Source: Neoechinorhynchus agilis (lineage: Eukaryota > Acanthocephala). Taken from it: a stretch of 64,000 nt of DNA. The notes beneath the pieces are model-generated. The model saw only the letters and a program-made list of their open reading frames with translations. It had not been told where the DNA came from and searched no databases. The position numbers and the translations under genes were made by a program. Within the stretch, counting starts at the first letter, position 1. Every line of letters starts with the position of its first letter. Location: contig CM121342.1 of the NCBI GenBank assembly GCA_051530055.1, positions 12,834,001 to 12,898,000 on the forward strand, read 5' to 3'. Shown here piece after piece: positions 20,080-30,864 of this stretch.

Positions 20080-22472
20080 ATGGTGGACCGAATGAACGAA
20101 TATCCGTCCGTCATCGATGGATTCATCGTTACGAAGCAATTGCTGGGACATGGTGCTTTTGCAATTGTAGTCAGGGGTCAAAAGGAGGGCAGCGAGGTTT
20201 CGTATTCTCCTTTTACAAATGCTTCAATCTTCCTTCAACTAAGAAAGACGAAGATCTGGTTGCAGTCAAAGTCATTCATAAAAAGGCCTTGAACAAAACT
20301 GCGGCCTTGATTGAAAAAGAACTCAAGATTTTGAAGGTATTTTGCAAACTTCTTCGTAAATTATTTCCTTTGTCTTGTCAAAACTGCCTTAAAGGAGCTT
20401 TTCCTCAATCTGTTTATCCAATTTGTTGAGAACTATAACACTTGGAAACTTTGAATTTTGAACGTATAGACTTTTCGGTCACAACGAATTGTTTCTAGCA
20501 GTGTAATCGCAATGATATTTGTGTTGAAAAGATAATTCATTGTTAATCGCTGAAGAAGATCCGAGATAGTGGATCGAAATATCCAATAAAATCTTAATTT
20601 CATTTATTTTCTCCTATCGACAAATAATGAAATTTGTGTTACGAACACTTTCTATTTTCTAGGAGCTTTCAACCTTAAAACATGAGAATCTGGTCAGTCT
20701 ATTGGCCTGTCAGGTATGATTCTCCCTACCGCTTTAAAAGATCATCTTACTATTCTACTTGAGGAAACGACAAACAATGTATTTTTTGTGATGGAGGTAA
20801 GACGAAATGATTCAATTTGTTAATAACTCGCTTTTAGTACTGCAATGGCGGAGATCTCGCGGATTATATGCAAGGTTCATTTCCTATATTCCAGTGAAAC
20901 GCTAAACCTTCTTTTATCAGCAAAGGGGAAACTATGTGAGCTTGTTATCCGGATATTTCTGAAGCAAATAGCAGCTGGAGTGAACGCTATCCACAGCAAG
21001 GGGATAGTTCATAGGGATCTGAAACCTCAAAACATTCTTCTATGCCTCAGACCGTGTGCAACAAGGAGCTATTTGGTTCCTGCAAACGAAATACAGCTTA
21101 AAATAGCAGATTTTGGATTTGCTAGATTTCTTGAATCCGGTAATATGGCTGGTACAATGTGTGGAAGTCCAATGTACATGGCACCTGAAGTCATAATGTC
21201 TCTTCAGTATGACGCCAAGGCTGACCTATGGTCAGTTGGAACCATTGTGTATCAATGTTTAACGGGAAGTGCTCCGTTTGAGGCCAAGTCCCCTGATGCT
21301 CTCAAACGATTTTACATAGAGAATCGAATTATTGTTCCAAAGTAAGTCGGCCGTGCTATACTGCCTGAATACGCACTGAAATGTTAGACTCCCGCGGACG
21401 GCATCTCCTGAAATTGATGACTTGGTTAAACGGTTGTTGTGCAAAGATCCTAAGAATCGTGCTTCATTTGAAGAGTTTTTTAAACACCCATTTCTTGAAG
21501 GAAAGAAGATGAGAGATAAAAGGCACTCTTTGGGATTAGTTAGTCAACGCATCAGTTTAGTAGCGCCTAAGAAAGGCCAAACACCGCCTCAACCGCCGAA
21601 GACGATGAGCTACAATGTGGATTTAGTGAAAGAAAGCGATCCTCCTGCTACGTTATCTCCATGCCGACTGTCGCCCATAAAATCTGTCCTATCTACAAGC
21701 ACTCAAACAGCGACCAAGTCGACAATAACTGATTTTTTTCATCTTAAGCCTTCATTTGAAACTGATGTAGCGTGTTCGGATGATATCCCAATGATATGGA
21801 ATTCGTCAGAGAGTTCGAATACCGAAAATCAGCAGCAGCTTGTTGATCAGTTGGAATTCGTTAGGCAACTTGTTGTCCACATGATGAAGATTGTTTCTAA
21901 ACGTGCATACCAGTATCCATTTTCTGATCTCTGCAATACAATGAATATTTTAGATGGATCGAGTTTTAGGAAGGGACTGTTCTTGTACATGTTCGATCTG
22001 TATAGAAGAGCTGGTTCTGGGGCAATGCGGAATGAGAATCATAGACAAATCACTTGAACATGCTAGGTCCTTTTTCGATTGTGGAACTTTTAATCCGTGT
22101 CATAGGGTGTTATCTGTACTTGAAGAATTAAAAAAGTTGAATACATTACTTGTGGAGAGATGCGAACGGTTACTAGGACGTTACAAACAAGTTTCACCTC
22201 AAGAACAATCCTCATGCGATACAGTCGATTGTGCTGAACAAATCATTTACACTCACGCAGTCCATACCTGCATCGATGCCGTTAGCGATGAGCGCCTTGG
22301 TCGCAACATTAAGGAGGTCGCACTTAAATATGCTGAATGCCAAATTTACTTTCATTATCTTAGTCAATTGACCACTGGACAGCAACAAACGCAACTACTC
22401 AATCTCAAAAAGTTTGTTGACGTGAAATTAAAGGAATTGAGAAACCAAGGAATCATTTCGATTGCTGATTGA
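20080..22472 (+). CDS. ULK: ULK1/2 (unc-51/ATG1) autophagy-initiating serine/threonine kinase, multi-exon
   Basis: Starts [15 protein letters not shown]. Kinase domain in order: glycine loop [13 protein letters not shown], lysine [79 protein letters not shown] and [17 protein letters not shown], all typical of ULK1/2. A Ser/Pro-rich linker follows, then a helical C-terminal region ([33 protein letters not shown]) where partners ATG13 and FIP200 bind in this family. Exons: 20080-20196, 20244-20336, 20663-20713, 20764-20796, 20838-20874, 20921-21341, and 21388 to about 22013. The frame must shift near 22014 to reach the C-terminus ending at 22472. A 31-nt GTTCTG...ATAG intron (22014-22044) does this exactly; an 82-nt alternative (21985-22066) also works. 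All catalytic residues are present. Confidence 0.92.
20522..20640. repeat. MITE-like element in ULK intron 2
   Basis: Begins TTGAAAAGATAATTCATTGT and ends with TCCTATCGACAAATAATGAA, an imperfect inverted copy of its start. It contains ATATCCAATAAAATCTTAA. A related copy in the opposite orientation lies at 59335-59405. It probably explains why this intron (326 nt) is much longer than its neighbours. Confidence 0.65.
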
Positions 22473-23340
22473 TATCTTTGTTTGATCAATGTGCACTTTG
22501 AACCGAACAAACCGTTATTTAAGACCGAACCTATGGTGAAGGGCAATGTTCTGGTTTTCCATTACTAACTTCCTACAACACCAAAACTCACTTTTGCTTT
22601 TAATACCATGCTTAACCTTTTTGAAAGAACTAGCATATCTTTTATTCGATCGTATTTACCGGTACCCGATTTATGTATCGGCTAAAAGATGAACACGGGT
22701 CTCAGCTGTAAAGTCGAAAATTATCCAGATATTCAAAACGTGCTTAAAGCACCTCCGATATTCTGATACCGTTGGTTTGGCGGATTGTCCACTCTACTCA
22801 TCACGGAAGGGGGAGATGTTGTCCACGCCTGTTTTGGATCCCGTTCGGTCCCGGAAGGAGAGGATTATTATATTATAACTCGCCGCTTCTACGTAACCCA
22901 TATAATGGCCGGCTTGAGAATTTAGACCTTCCAAGCACTGAACTGCAAGTGAGACTTGTATACCGACCAGCAGTGGGAATCGAAAGACTGTGTTGATCAG
23001 GCATCTTTAATCCATTGCACAATAACCGCGAACTGGTCTACATGGACTAGAATGCGATTGAAGGTTGGATTCGGTCTTTTCGTGAGATTTGTTTGTTGTC
23101 CTCATATTTGTGCACCTTATCCTACCACCACAATATAGCGCACCTTGGTGGAACGTGTATATTCGTTCGGTAACTAAGAGGAAATAAGACTCCCTTCGGC
23201 GTACTCACACGTCTCTTCTTTTCCTGCATGACTTTTTATGATAATATCCTATCGTTTTCTCCAGACCGTCGTAGTATGACAAGGGAAGTGTAATGCAGAG
23301 AATATAGTGCAGATATATTTTTGTGGTCTATTTTCGTGCT
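22473..23340. other. ULK-calexcitin intergenic region, no gene recognised
   Basis: Open frames at 22772-22996 and 22956-23138 are not supported by any domain. One frame reads GDVVHACFGSRSVPEGEDYY, which looks protein-like but matches nothing I know. Some of this may be upstream promoter or 5' leader exons of the EF-hand gene. Confidence 0.4.
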
Positions 23341-23387
23341 TGTACTAAGATTCTGCACTGCTCTTCTTTTCAGAAGACGACTGTGAG

Positions 23388-23510
23388 GTAAAGATGTTGA
23401 TATGGCAGAGATGCACCGCCTTACACTAAATCTTCTATTTAATATTTTTCGCTCTCGCTCTCGTTCTTTGGATTGTCTTCTGAAAACAGTAGCAACCTCC
23501 ACTCTTACAG
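23388..23510 (+). other. 5' UTR intron of the calexcitin-like gene
   Basis: Donor GAG|GTAAAG at 23388 and acceptor CTCTTACAG| ending at 23510 leave a nine-base leader (ACAAAAAAG) before the ATG at 23520. Another acceptor (TTTTCAG) near 23373 defines a short upstream leader exon. Confidence 0.65.
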
Positions 23511-23519
23511 ACAAAAAAG

Positions 23520-24095
23520 ATGGCTCGAGATAACATTAAGCCTCAAATGCACAACAAATTCAAAAAGTTTTTCGCCAAGACTTTGGACACCAACAATGAC
23601 GGGATGGTCAATTGGCCCAATTTCGAGGAAGCAGTTGAAGCTATGATTTCAAGAGAAGACGCTGAAGCAAACTCAAGACTTAAGATTTTACGAAAGCGAT
23701 TGGAACAAAATTTCCAAAAGTATTTCTGGGGTCTCTGTGAAGTTGGAGATGCTAATAAAGACGGAAACATTGATTTGGACGAATGGCTCGACGTTATTAA
23801 CAATCTTATTAATGGTCTAAAGGACAAAGGAGAGTTTCCCGATTGGTACGAAGGTCTGCACAAGGCTTTGTGGAGAAGTTGCGAGTTTATGGACGACAGG
23901 GATGTAAGCAAAAGCGAATTTGCCGATATGCTCGTCATTTGGGATATTGACGACGAGGCTGCTGGTAATGCTTATGATTTCATTACTGAATCTGGAAAGA
24001 AAAAGATGGACTATAACCTCTTCAGTGAAATGATGAGAAAGTTCTTCTTGACGGACGAAAAAGGGCATCCCCTTAATCTAGGACTCGATGCATAA
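23520..24095 (+). CDS. Calexcitin/sarcoplasmic-type EF-hand calcium-binding protein
   Basis: A 191-residue protein with an uninterrupted coding exon, the usual length for the sarcoplasmic calcium-binding/calexcitin family. EF-hand 1 is DTNNDGMVNWPN (canonical except N at position 12, where Asp or Glu is expected). EF-hand 2 is DANKDGNIDLDE, a fully canonical loop. The third site, near MDDRDVSKSEFADM, is shortened and probably does not bind calcium. The fourth (TESGKKKMDYNLFSEM) has no calcium ligands. The C-terminus, KFFLTDEKGHPLNLGLD, is typical of calexcitins. Such proteins buffer or sense cytosolic calcium in muscle and neurons of invertebrates. The 5' leader is spliced. The gene converges with the filamin-NHL gene on the other strand. 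Confidence 0.9.
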   Translation: MARDNIKPQMHNKFKKFFAKTLDTNNDGMVNWPNFEEAVEAMISREDAEANSRLKILRKRLEQNFQKYFWGLCEVGDANKDGNIDLDEWLDVINNLINGLKDKGEFPDWYEGLHKALWRSCEFMDDRDVSKSEFADMLVIWDIDDEAAGNAYDFITESGKKKMDYNLFSEMMRKFFLTDEKGHPLNLGLDA

Positions 24096-24597
24096 TAGAT
24101 CACAAACAATATATTAGAGACGAGCGAGAGACTACTGTGACAACATTACTTCTTAAAAGCGAGAACCTTTAGTTCCGTTTTGAGTACTGCGTAAGACAAA
24201 AGGGAGTAAAAGTTCCAAAAGATTATGATATTCAGACTGGCACAATGTAAATAGTATTGAAGTTGTCTTTTCCACGATTGTTATTTAAGGCTACTCGTTG
24301 CGCCGCGGTTAAAAATATAGGGAAAAGATAAGAAAAATAAGTGGAGCAGTTTGTGGATGCATCATACATTGCTACCATAAAATTGTCTTTAGAAAGAACT
24401 TCGACATTTAGATTTCCGTCATGTTCGTGTTAAAAAGTAAAAGCCTAGAACGGTGTTTCTCATACATCCGTCAAATGGCACTGTTTGTTCATTAAATCGT
24501 TTTTATCAGAATTTTAAATAACGTAGTTGAACAATGCCCTTCGCGTCCGACATTATAACATAAAACGTTATAATCTAAAACTATACAAAGAGCGTTA
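24096..24597. other. Convergent 3' region of the EF-hand and filamin-NHL genes
   Basis: About 500 bases between two stop codons of convergent genes. It should contain both 3' UTRs. No further gene is visible. Confidence 0.5.
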
Positions 24598-26133
24598 TTA
24601 TTGGAAAGATAGTAATCGATTGTTACCAGAATCGATTACTAGAAGCGATCCACTTGACGAAATGCAGATATCACAAGGAAGATCCATCTCATCGTTTCCT
24701 GTACGATTTCCCCGTTTTCCCATTGCTCCCTGCACAACGCCGTTCTGGTCAAAGATTTGAATGCGGTAGTTTCTTGAATCCGCTACATAAATGTTCCCAA
24801 ACATATCAACATCCACTCCTTGGGGTCGATTCAAACACCCGACTGTATCTCCTTCGGCTGATATTGTCTTCTCAATTTCCATTGATGTATTTAGAACAAT
24901 AATTCTGTGCCGGTCAAAATCAGTAACAATGATTTTGTTATTGCGAGAAAAGGTAACACCCCTTGGAGTAATTTGTGTGTAGCCATTTTTATCCCCGCCG
25001 CCGAATTTTCCAATATATTGTCCATTTTCGTCAAACAATTGGATGCGGTAATTCATTGTGTCTGTCACAGCGATTTTACTTTCTTGACTGACGGCAACGT
25101 CGTAAGGATAAGAGAATTGCCCATATCCAAATCCACGACTGCCGATTACAGCAGAAGGCATTATCACAGTGCAGTTATTTCTTTGATCTCCCCTCGATTG
25201 GGATATAAATTCTTTAATACGGTCCATTGAAAATATTTGGACGCGATGGTTATCTTTGTCAACGACGAGAAGTCGTTTTAGAACTGTGTCAATTGCAACT
25301 CCGCATGGACGATTGAAATAACCACAAGCGACTCCTAGTGTTCCTATTGACAGAAGAAGCTTCATGCCTTTATCGAATATTTTTATGCTGTTGTTTAATC
25401 GATCTCCTACGAAAATGTTTCCTTCTGGGTCACAGCATACTCCCCACGGACGGCATAATAACCTTTCTTCGCTAGTGCGACACGATATCCCAAGTACAAC
25501 AGAGTTATTCGATATTTCTGCGATCGATTGGGAACACATGATTGGGACAGTATTGTCAACATTGCTGGCACTGTTTTGCTGATTGTTAAAATTTTGTGGG
25601 ATCCGGGGCATACTCGCACGAAAAATGAGTGGATATCGACGCATCGGTCGTCCGTTGATGACAATAATGATTGAAAATAGCCCCGAATTATTAAACGTTA
25701 CAAATATCGAATAAGTTCCGTCTTTGTGATCTAACACTCTCTCAGGAAAAAAGTGAGAGTTTGATCCGTTTATCGACTCCACTAACGCGTCCAATGTATC
25801 TCCTCCGTTGCTCCTTCGTCTCCCGGTCACATCACGAGCCTCTATCTTAATTCTGAAAGGCTCTCCTATCCTTGCTCGCCATAGATTTGTTTCATAAATG
25901 CGGCACTGACTTCCACAAGCCAAGGGGTTAAAGTTGGTCCTCGATTCTGGCCTTAATGCATTTCGAAATCCGAACTGCATGCTGTTTTCACAGACATTAG
26001 AAAGTAGATCTATAAAATTATATTTCCACTGTTCGATCAGTCTATGAGCATCGCTTGTCCATCGACCGACTTGTTCAATTATTAATGATTGATCTTGGTC
26101 AGCCTGTTGATTCGATTCGTTGGGAGTATGCAT
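24598..26133 (-). CDS. TRIM71/LIN-41-like filamin-NHL protein lacking RING
   Basis: A single-exon frame of 511 residues starting MHTPNESNQQ. Residues ~1-60 are helical. Residues ~70-175 form a filamin/ABP280-type immunoglobulin domain (IGEPFRIKIEARDVTGR; GGDTLDALVES; DHKDGTYSIFVTF; SGLFSIIIVINGRPMRRYP). Residues ~225-511 carry six NHL repeats forming a beta-propeller (LLCRPWGVCCDPEGNIFVGD; RPCGVAIDTVLKRLLVVDKD; YPYDVAVSQESKIAVTDTMN; PRGVTFSRNNKIIVTDFDRH; RPQGVDVDMFGNIYVADSRN; LPCDICISSSGSLLVIDSGN). The order and the LCRPWGVC motif match TRIM71/LIN-41 and Wech, which bind RNA and repress mRNAs. No RING or B-box is present in the frame, and none is evident upstream. It is either a RING-less paralogue or a gene with distant 5' exons. 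Confidence 0.88.
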   Translation of the reverse strand: MHTPNESNQQADQDQSLIIEQVGRWTSDAHRLIEQWKYNFIDLLSNVCENSMQFGFRNALRPESRTNFNPLACGSQCRIYETNLWRARIGEPFRIKIEARDVTGRRRSNGGDTLDALVESINGSNSHFFPERVLDHKDGTYSIFVTFNNSGLFSIIIVINGRPMRRYPLIFRASMPRIPQNFNNQQNSASNVDNTVPIMCSQSIAEISNNSVVLGISCRTSEERLLCRPWGVCCDPEGNIFVGDRLNNSIKIFDKGMKLLLSIGTLGVACGYFNRPCGVAIDTVLKRLLVVDKDNHRVQIFSMDRIKEFISQSRGDQRNNCTVIMPSAVIGSRGFGYGQFSYPYDVAVSQESKIAVTDTMNYRIQLFDENGQYIGKFGGGDKNGYTQITPRGVTFSRNNKIIVTDFDRHRIIVLNTSMEIEKTISAEGDTVGCLNRPQGVDVDMFGNIYVADSRNYRIQIFDQNGVVQGAMGKRGNRTGNDEMDLPCDICISSSGSLLVIDSGNNRLLSFQ

Positions 26134-26735
26134 CGTCGTTTCAGTTGTGTGAGAAAATCGTTGCTCGAGAGTTTTACCCTTTAGTAATGAATTGAACTTC
26201 TCTTAACCACCCTACAGAGTGCGCAAACTTGCTGACTATTGACATGTTTAAAATCAACTTCTTTACTAATACCACAAGTTGTGTTGTCAAATCTGAAGAA
26301 CTTTGTACACAAAAAGGATCGGATTTTGTTGATAAATAAAACCTTCTTACGCTATTGTTAGTGGTTTTAGAGATAACGATGAGATCGGTTGCTAAAAGGC
26401 AGGCAAAATTATACGAATTTGTAATTTGATCAACGAACTTTACAAAAAATGTTAAAGAGATCGCAAAAAATGTTGATCAAAAATAATCGTTTTATAGTGA
26501 TAAATCAATCAGAAACGTCAATGTATGACAGATTGTCTGTAGAAACAACTGCGTGCCCGTAGGAAAACAGCATTAGTCACTAATCGAAAAACTCATGTAA
26601 GCGGAAAGCAACGTAGCTACTTGTTCCACTTTAATTTATAATCGTATTGAGTAGGGCACAAAAAGGAATTCTAAATCGTATTGCTCGTACGCAACAGTTT
26701 CACGTGCGATGTCGCGTAATTTTTTCTAAAAAAAA
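26134..26735. other. Upstream region of the filamin-NHL gene
   Basis: No gene is visible. It should include the minus-strand promoter; I found no clear TATA box at a sensible distance. Confidence 0.4.
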
Positions 26736-27800
26736 TTGCGCCCGAAAAATGGTCCTCAGGATGATGGTGGAGAGGAGAAGATGGATGTGGATAATGTTCA
26801 ATATAAGGTTAGTGAAGGAACAGTAGATGTCGAGAGGTATAACAAGGTTGTGGAAGGTAATAGGGAGGTTATGTTGAAGGATAACGTCATGGAGGAGGTG
26901 GTTTTGGAGAGTAATGGTTTGTCGACCCCCACCAAGGTGAATGTTTAGTAGATTCAGTATTTAGGTGTTTTTCGGTTGCCGAGAAGGAGAGATGATTTTG
27001 TTTTGAAGATTAATAAAGAGGATTTAGGAGATTTGACGGCAAGTGATTTGACGAAGATATATTTTTCGGAAGGTTTAAAACCTAATAACTTTAGTGGTGA
27101 CAGAAGGTATCAGATTAAAAAATGTTTTAGGACCAAATTGGCGGTGCTAGGAGCTTCTTTGCATTAAAAATATTAAGTATAAAAATATATAAAGGCGACT
27201 ATCAGTTTTGGTGTTAAACCCTCCGCCGAATATGTCGAAAGATGAGTTTATATTATTCCAAAACACTTTGGGTCTTGTGCCAATTAAATATTTGAAAAGG
27301 AGTCCTTCTTCAGAGCCTTATGCTTTACTTGTATCGGGCTCGCAGGATGAGGTAGACAAAGTCCAGGGGTGGCGAAGCCGAGTAATTATAATAGTTGGTT
27401 TAAACGGAAGGTGGAAAAGGTGGATGGTAGTAATATGGGGGAAAATGGTCTTCAAGGAGAGGATAAGGTTAGGAGAAATAGTTTTCAGGTAGAAGATGAG
27501 GTTAAGGAGGAGTTAGAAATACTTAAAGAGAGGGCGGATAATTTAAATAAGAAACTCGAGAAGGATAAAATAATTTGTGATTTATTGAATATGGTTGCTT
27601 TGGTCAAGAAGACGGAAAATTGTAAGGAGGTGGATGAGGTAATTAAACAGGTTCAGGAGAAATTGATGATGGGTAAGAGGTGTGCATCAGGTGAAAAAGA
27701 GGATGAACCTGATAATAAGGAGGATGGGTTGTCATCGCATGGCCCGATTAGAAAGATGGGTAGGCATGTTAATGGTCGGCATAAAGGTCGTTGTCGCTAA
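26736..27800 (+). pseudogene. LINE ORF1-like remnant (coiled-coil nucleic-acid-binding protein)
   Basis: Three consecutive frames together look like one degraded ORF1. The first is an acidic/valine-rich segment (26736-26948). The second is VLKINKEDLGDLTASDLTKI with FSEGLKPNNFSGDRRYQIKK (about 26950-27170). The third is NPPPNMSKDEFILFQNTLGL, followed by a Lys/Glu heptad-rich coiled coil (VKEELEILKERADNLNKKLE, 27500-27560) and a basic tail (GRHVNGRHKGRCR). The sequence has no zinc knuckle. Assignment rests on position before an endonuclease and on composition. Confidence 0.5.
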
Positions 27801-27849
27801 ATATTTTACAAATGTTAATGATAATGTTTAATGTACTTGTATGACGAAT

Positions 27850-29430
27850 CATTTTATATTAATTTCTTATAATGTATCTATAGCTTCGGTTTTGTAGAAG
27901 AATATTTGTTTAGCGGGTGGACTAGATGATGCGGACGTTATTTGCTTTCAAGAAACGGGAAATATGAATCTTGTTAATAGAGGTGATATGATATCATTTA
28001 CATTAATGCCCAGTGATGGCGCAGTGATTCATAATAATATTGGTTTCTCAGGTGGACTACAGTCTTATGTTCATAAAAGATTTAGACCTAAGCTTTTATT
28101 TCAGGTTAAGCGCGTGCGTTTTGCGGTTTAATTAATATCGATTGAGGGGATGGGTGATTCATATCGTTTGAGTGGTCGATGGATTATGGCTAATTTATAT
28201 ATTGCGCCAAGAAGACTTACATGGTTTAAGAATACCAGAGAGAAGTGGTTCAAGACATGGGATCCCGACATTATTGTGGGTGACTTAAACTCCAACGAGT
28301 TGAGTGGTTTCACACATTGGGAAGAAGAGTACTTTTTTCACATCACTCCCTTTCCATCCTTTCATAATTTTACAAAATCTGTACATTCTTTTTTGGACGT
28401 TTTTATATGTAAAAAAGAGTTAAATATTCAGGTGAGAGTGTTGGGGCAGTTTCTTGAACAATTTAGGATGGGGCACGATTTGATTATATTTGAGTTGGGA
28501 CTTATGGATCTTTAATCAAGAGTCGTTTGGAACGATGCGACCATATTAGTTAATTTTAACAATTGCTTACGGGCTGATATTTGCAAATTTTCGACTGTAA
28601 AATTGGAAAATTTAAATAAGATGATATCTGCAGCATCTTCGAGGAATTTAGTAATTTTTTCGCATATAAGGTTTCGGATTTGAGAAATATTTCGAGACAT
28701 TATTAGAATTACCATGATTAATATTCTTAGGAAACTGAAGAAGTTATCCAGAGTAAGAATTTTACATTATGCAGGTGATATTTTCTTTTTTATTTTTCAT
28801 AAGAAGGAAGTTTTATGTTGCATAGTGGATTCGGTGCAATATAAACTTGACGAGTGCTTAAAGGATGCGAATTTAAGCACCAATAGAAGGAAAAAAACGC
28901 TTGTCCCTTTGACTGATTCCAATGTGGCTCGTAAGCAGTTGTATGCTAAATTTTTAGACGATTCGCGCACTTAAATGATGAAGGTTTCAAGATGTTCTAC
29001 AGTGTTTGGGATAAACTTTCCTTCTACTAGAAGAAGAGTTGTCTTGAACTCTGCTCTAAGATCTACATTTCTCAAAGTCGCAGCAATTGCGAGAAGGATC
29101 AGGTGGTAGGGTGTGATGATATGTCATCCTGTGGGAATTATGAAGACGATTCTGGCTGGCTCATTCTGTTTTTTGGGATAGGAGCGCCGTTAGAGCTGCG
29201 GATTGATTTTGGCGTCTGGTTTATCAAACGAGTATGGAAAGTTTTGAAAGATTTGGAAATACCAATAACAGAATCGATGGAATCGTTTTTTGTGGCGTAT
29301 TTTTATAACAAAGATCTGGAATTACCCAAATAAGAATTGGAAGAGATGTTCTATAAATGATGAACATATTTTCAACGAGATTGTGAGGCGACTGAAAAGA
29401 CGAGACAGGGAGAAAGTGGTTGTTATTTAG
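27850..29430 (+). pseudogene. LINE ORF2 remnant: EEP endonuclease plus RT pieces
   Basis: Endonuclease motifs in order: DDADVICFQETGN (catalytic Glu, about 27926), GFSGGLQSYVHKRFRP, PDIIVGDLNSNELSG (Asp/Asn motif, about 28265) and GHDLIIFELGL (C-terminal His motif position, about 28475). The first part is broken by a stop near 28129 before the frame at 28150-28515. The RT is mostly gone. At 28714-28974 a frame reads RILHYAGDIFFFIF, which aligns with the YxDD box but has Gly for the first Asp. A further frame at 29103-29333 may be the C-terminal region. Non-functional. Confidence 0.7.
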
Positions 29431-30860
29431 CATTTTTGTTTTTTGTTCGATTTAATTATTTGTGCAGAATCATACACGTACTCCCCTAATACTTTTTATT
29501 CTTTTGGACTGCTACATATAAGCTAGACAGGGAGGGGAGTCCTGTATAAAAAGGTTTATGAGTATGCCGAATTACCCCGCGGGGGATAAATCTTTTGTCA
29601 TGTTAATTTGGTTACTTCCTTCCTGATCTCGAGGCTCAGAGATCAGCAATTTATCGAATCAAGAGTAGGGGTAACACAGGGAATGGTATTAGACAAGGGA
29701 CTATGAAGTCAAATAAATGGTGTGTACAGTATCTAAACTGTAGTATAAGTGAATATGTGTACGAACCACTAAATAAATATAAATCGCATTGCTGGTTTAA
29801 AATTTCGATCGCTTCAATAAGAGCGATAATCATCTCTATGAATCAATAACGAAAAGGAATCGTAGCAAATAATACTTAAATCGTTATGCCGTTCAAGATG
29901 AAATAATTCATCATCGCTTACTAGCCCTTGCGCGACCTTTATATTTTATAAAAACATTTGAAATATTTACCTCAAGTAATTCGCCAGTGAAAGGATCAGT
30001 CGAAATTCATCGGGGAAGGTGTTTCATAAAATCGGATTTTCTGCGAACAAAATAATTATTTATCATCGTACACCAATCTTACAATTCTTTTAAGGCGCCG
30101 GTTCTAAAACATTTCGGTATAAAAATTGGAGTATAATCATTACCATCTGCTCCGTATTTCACATGAGTTCAGTATCCATTAAAGATTGACCGTAGGGATT
30201 ATTTCTTGTTTCAATTTTCAATATATTACACAAAGATTGCCCTAATTTGCAGAATTTATCGAAAATTAAAGCGTCGCCCATGCGCTTTCGAGCTTTTCAA
30301 CCATTAGGTTCCGCATTTTAGAGGGCAGTGGATTAGATGGTTGAAGCCCACAAAAAGTCTTGACCTGCTAAAGTCAACCAGAAATTTACGTTTTATCGAA
30401 CGACGTCCTCATTCTTTGTCGAGAACTTATAACTGCTACGATTGTTAGTGAGCGCATCTTAACTAAATTGCTAAGCGGAACATGAACTACATTGAAAATG
30501 TTGATTTATCCCCGATTTGGCGAAATTTATTAAATTATTTAAAGTAAAAGGGTCAATATTTCGACTCGCTTATGAGTCTTCTTCAGGATGTTGTTAAAGT
30601 GTTAAATCCGCACTTGAACGTCCACTTTAACAACGACCACAACATGAAGATGGAAACTTGCCCCCTCCAAAAACGATCAAAGTGGCACTTTCAACTTGGG
30701 TTTTTCTCTCTGACGAAAACAGGAGTTCTTAGGTAAAATATATATTGACATGAAATCATTCACGCCACCGCTCTGTATCTTACATGGACCCCGTAATTCA
30801 CGCTGCGGCGGTACTCCTATCACGACATCACCAGTACAAAATAAAAATTGATTAGTAAGG
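29431..30860. other. Intergenic, AT-rich, with a small hairpin
   Basis: No gene recognised. At 30590-30634 a perfect 12-bp stem (GTTGTTAAAGTG with CACTTTAACAAC) closes a 21-base loop, next to TCAATATTTCGACTCGCTTA; it looks like a foldback/MITE remnant. Near 30750-30775 the minus strand resembles the 3' end of retrotransposon copy D (CAGAGCGGTGG). Confidence 0.45.
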
Positions 30861-30864
30861 AATA

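Larger units (their letters stand above)
26736..29430 (+). mobile_element. Non-LTR retrotransposon with EEP endonuclease, decayed
   Basis: A plus-strand LINE with an ORF1-like region (26736-27800), then an ORF2 with endonuclease/exonuclease/phosphatase motifs and an RT remnant. G-rich, A-rich coding composition distinguishes it from the flanks. The ORFs are interrupted many times and the RT domain is largely deleted. It is unrelated to the RLE-type copies in this window. Confidence 0.75.

Noticed and set aside
22772-23138. Possible extra gene between ULK and the EF-hand gene
   Set aside because: Short overlapping frames without a domain, start context or splice structure I could defend.
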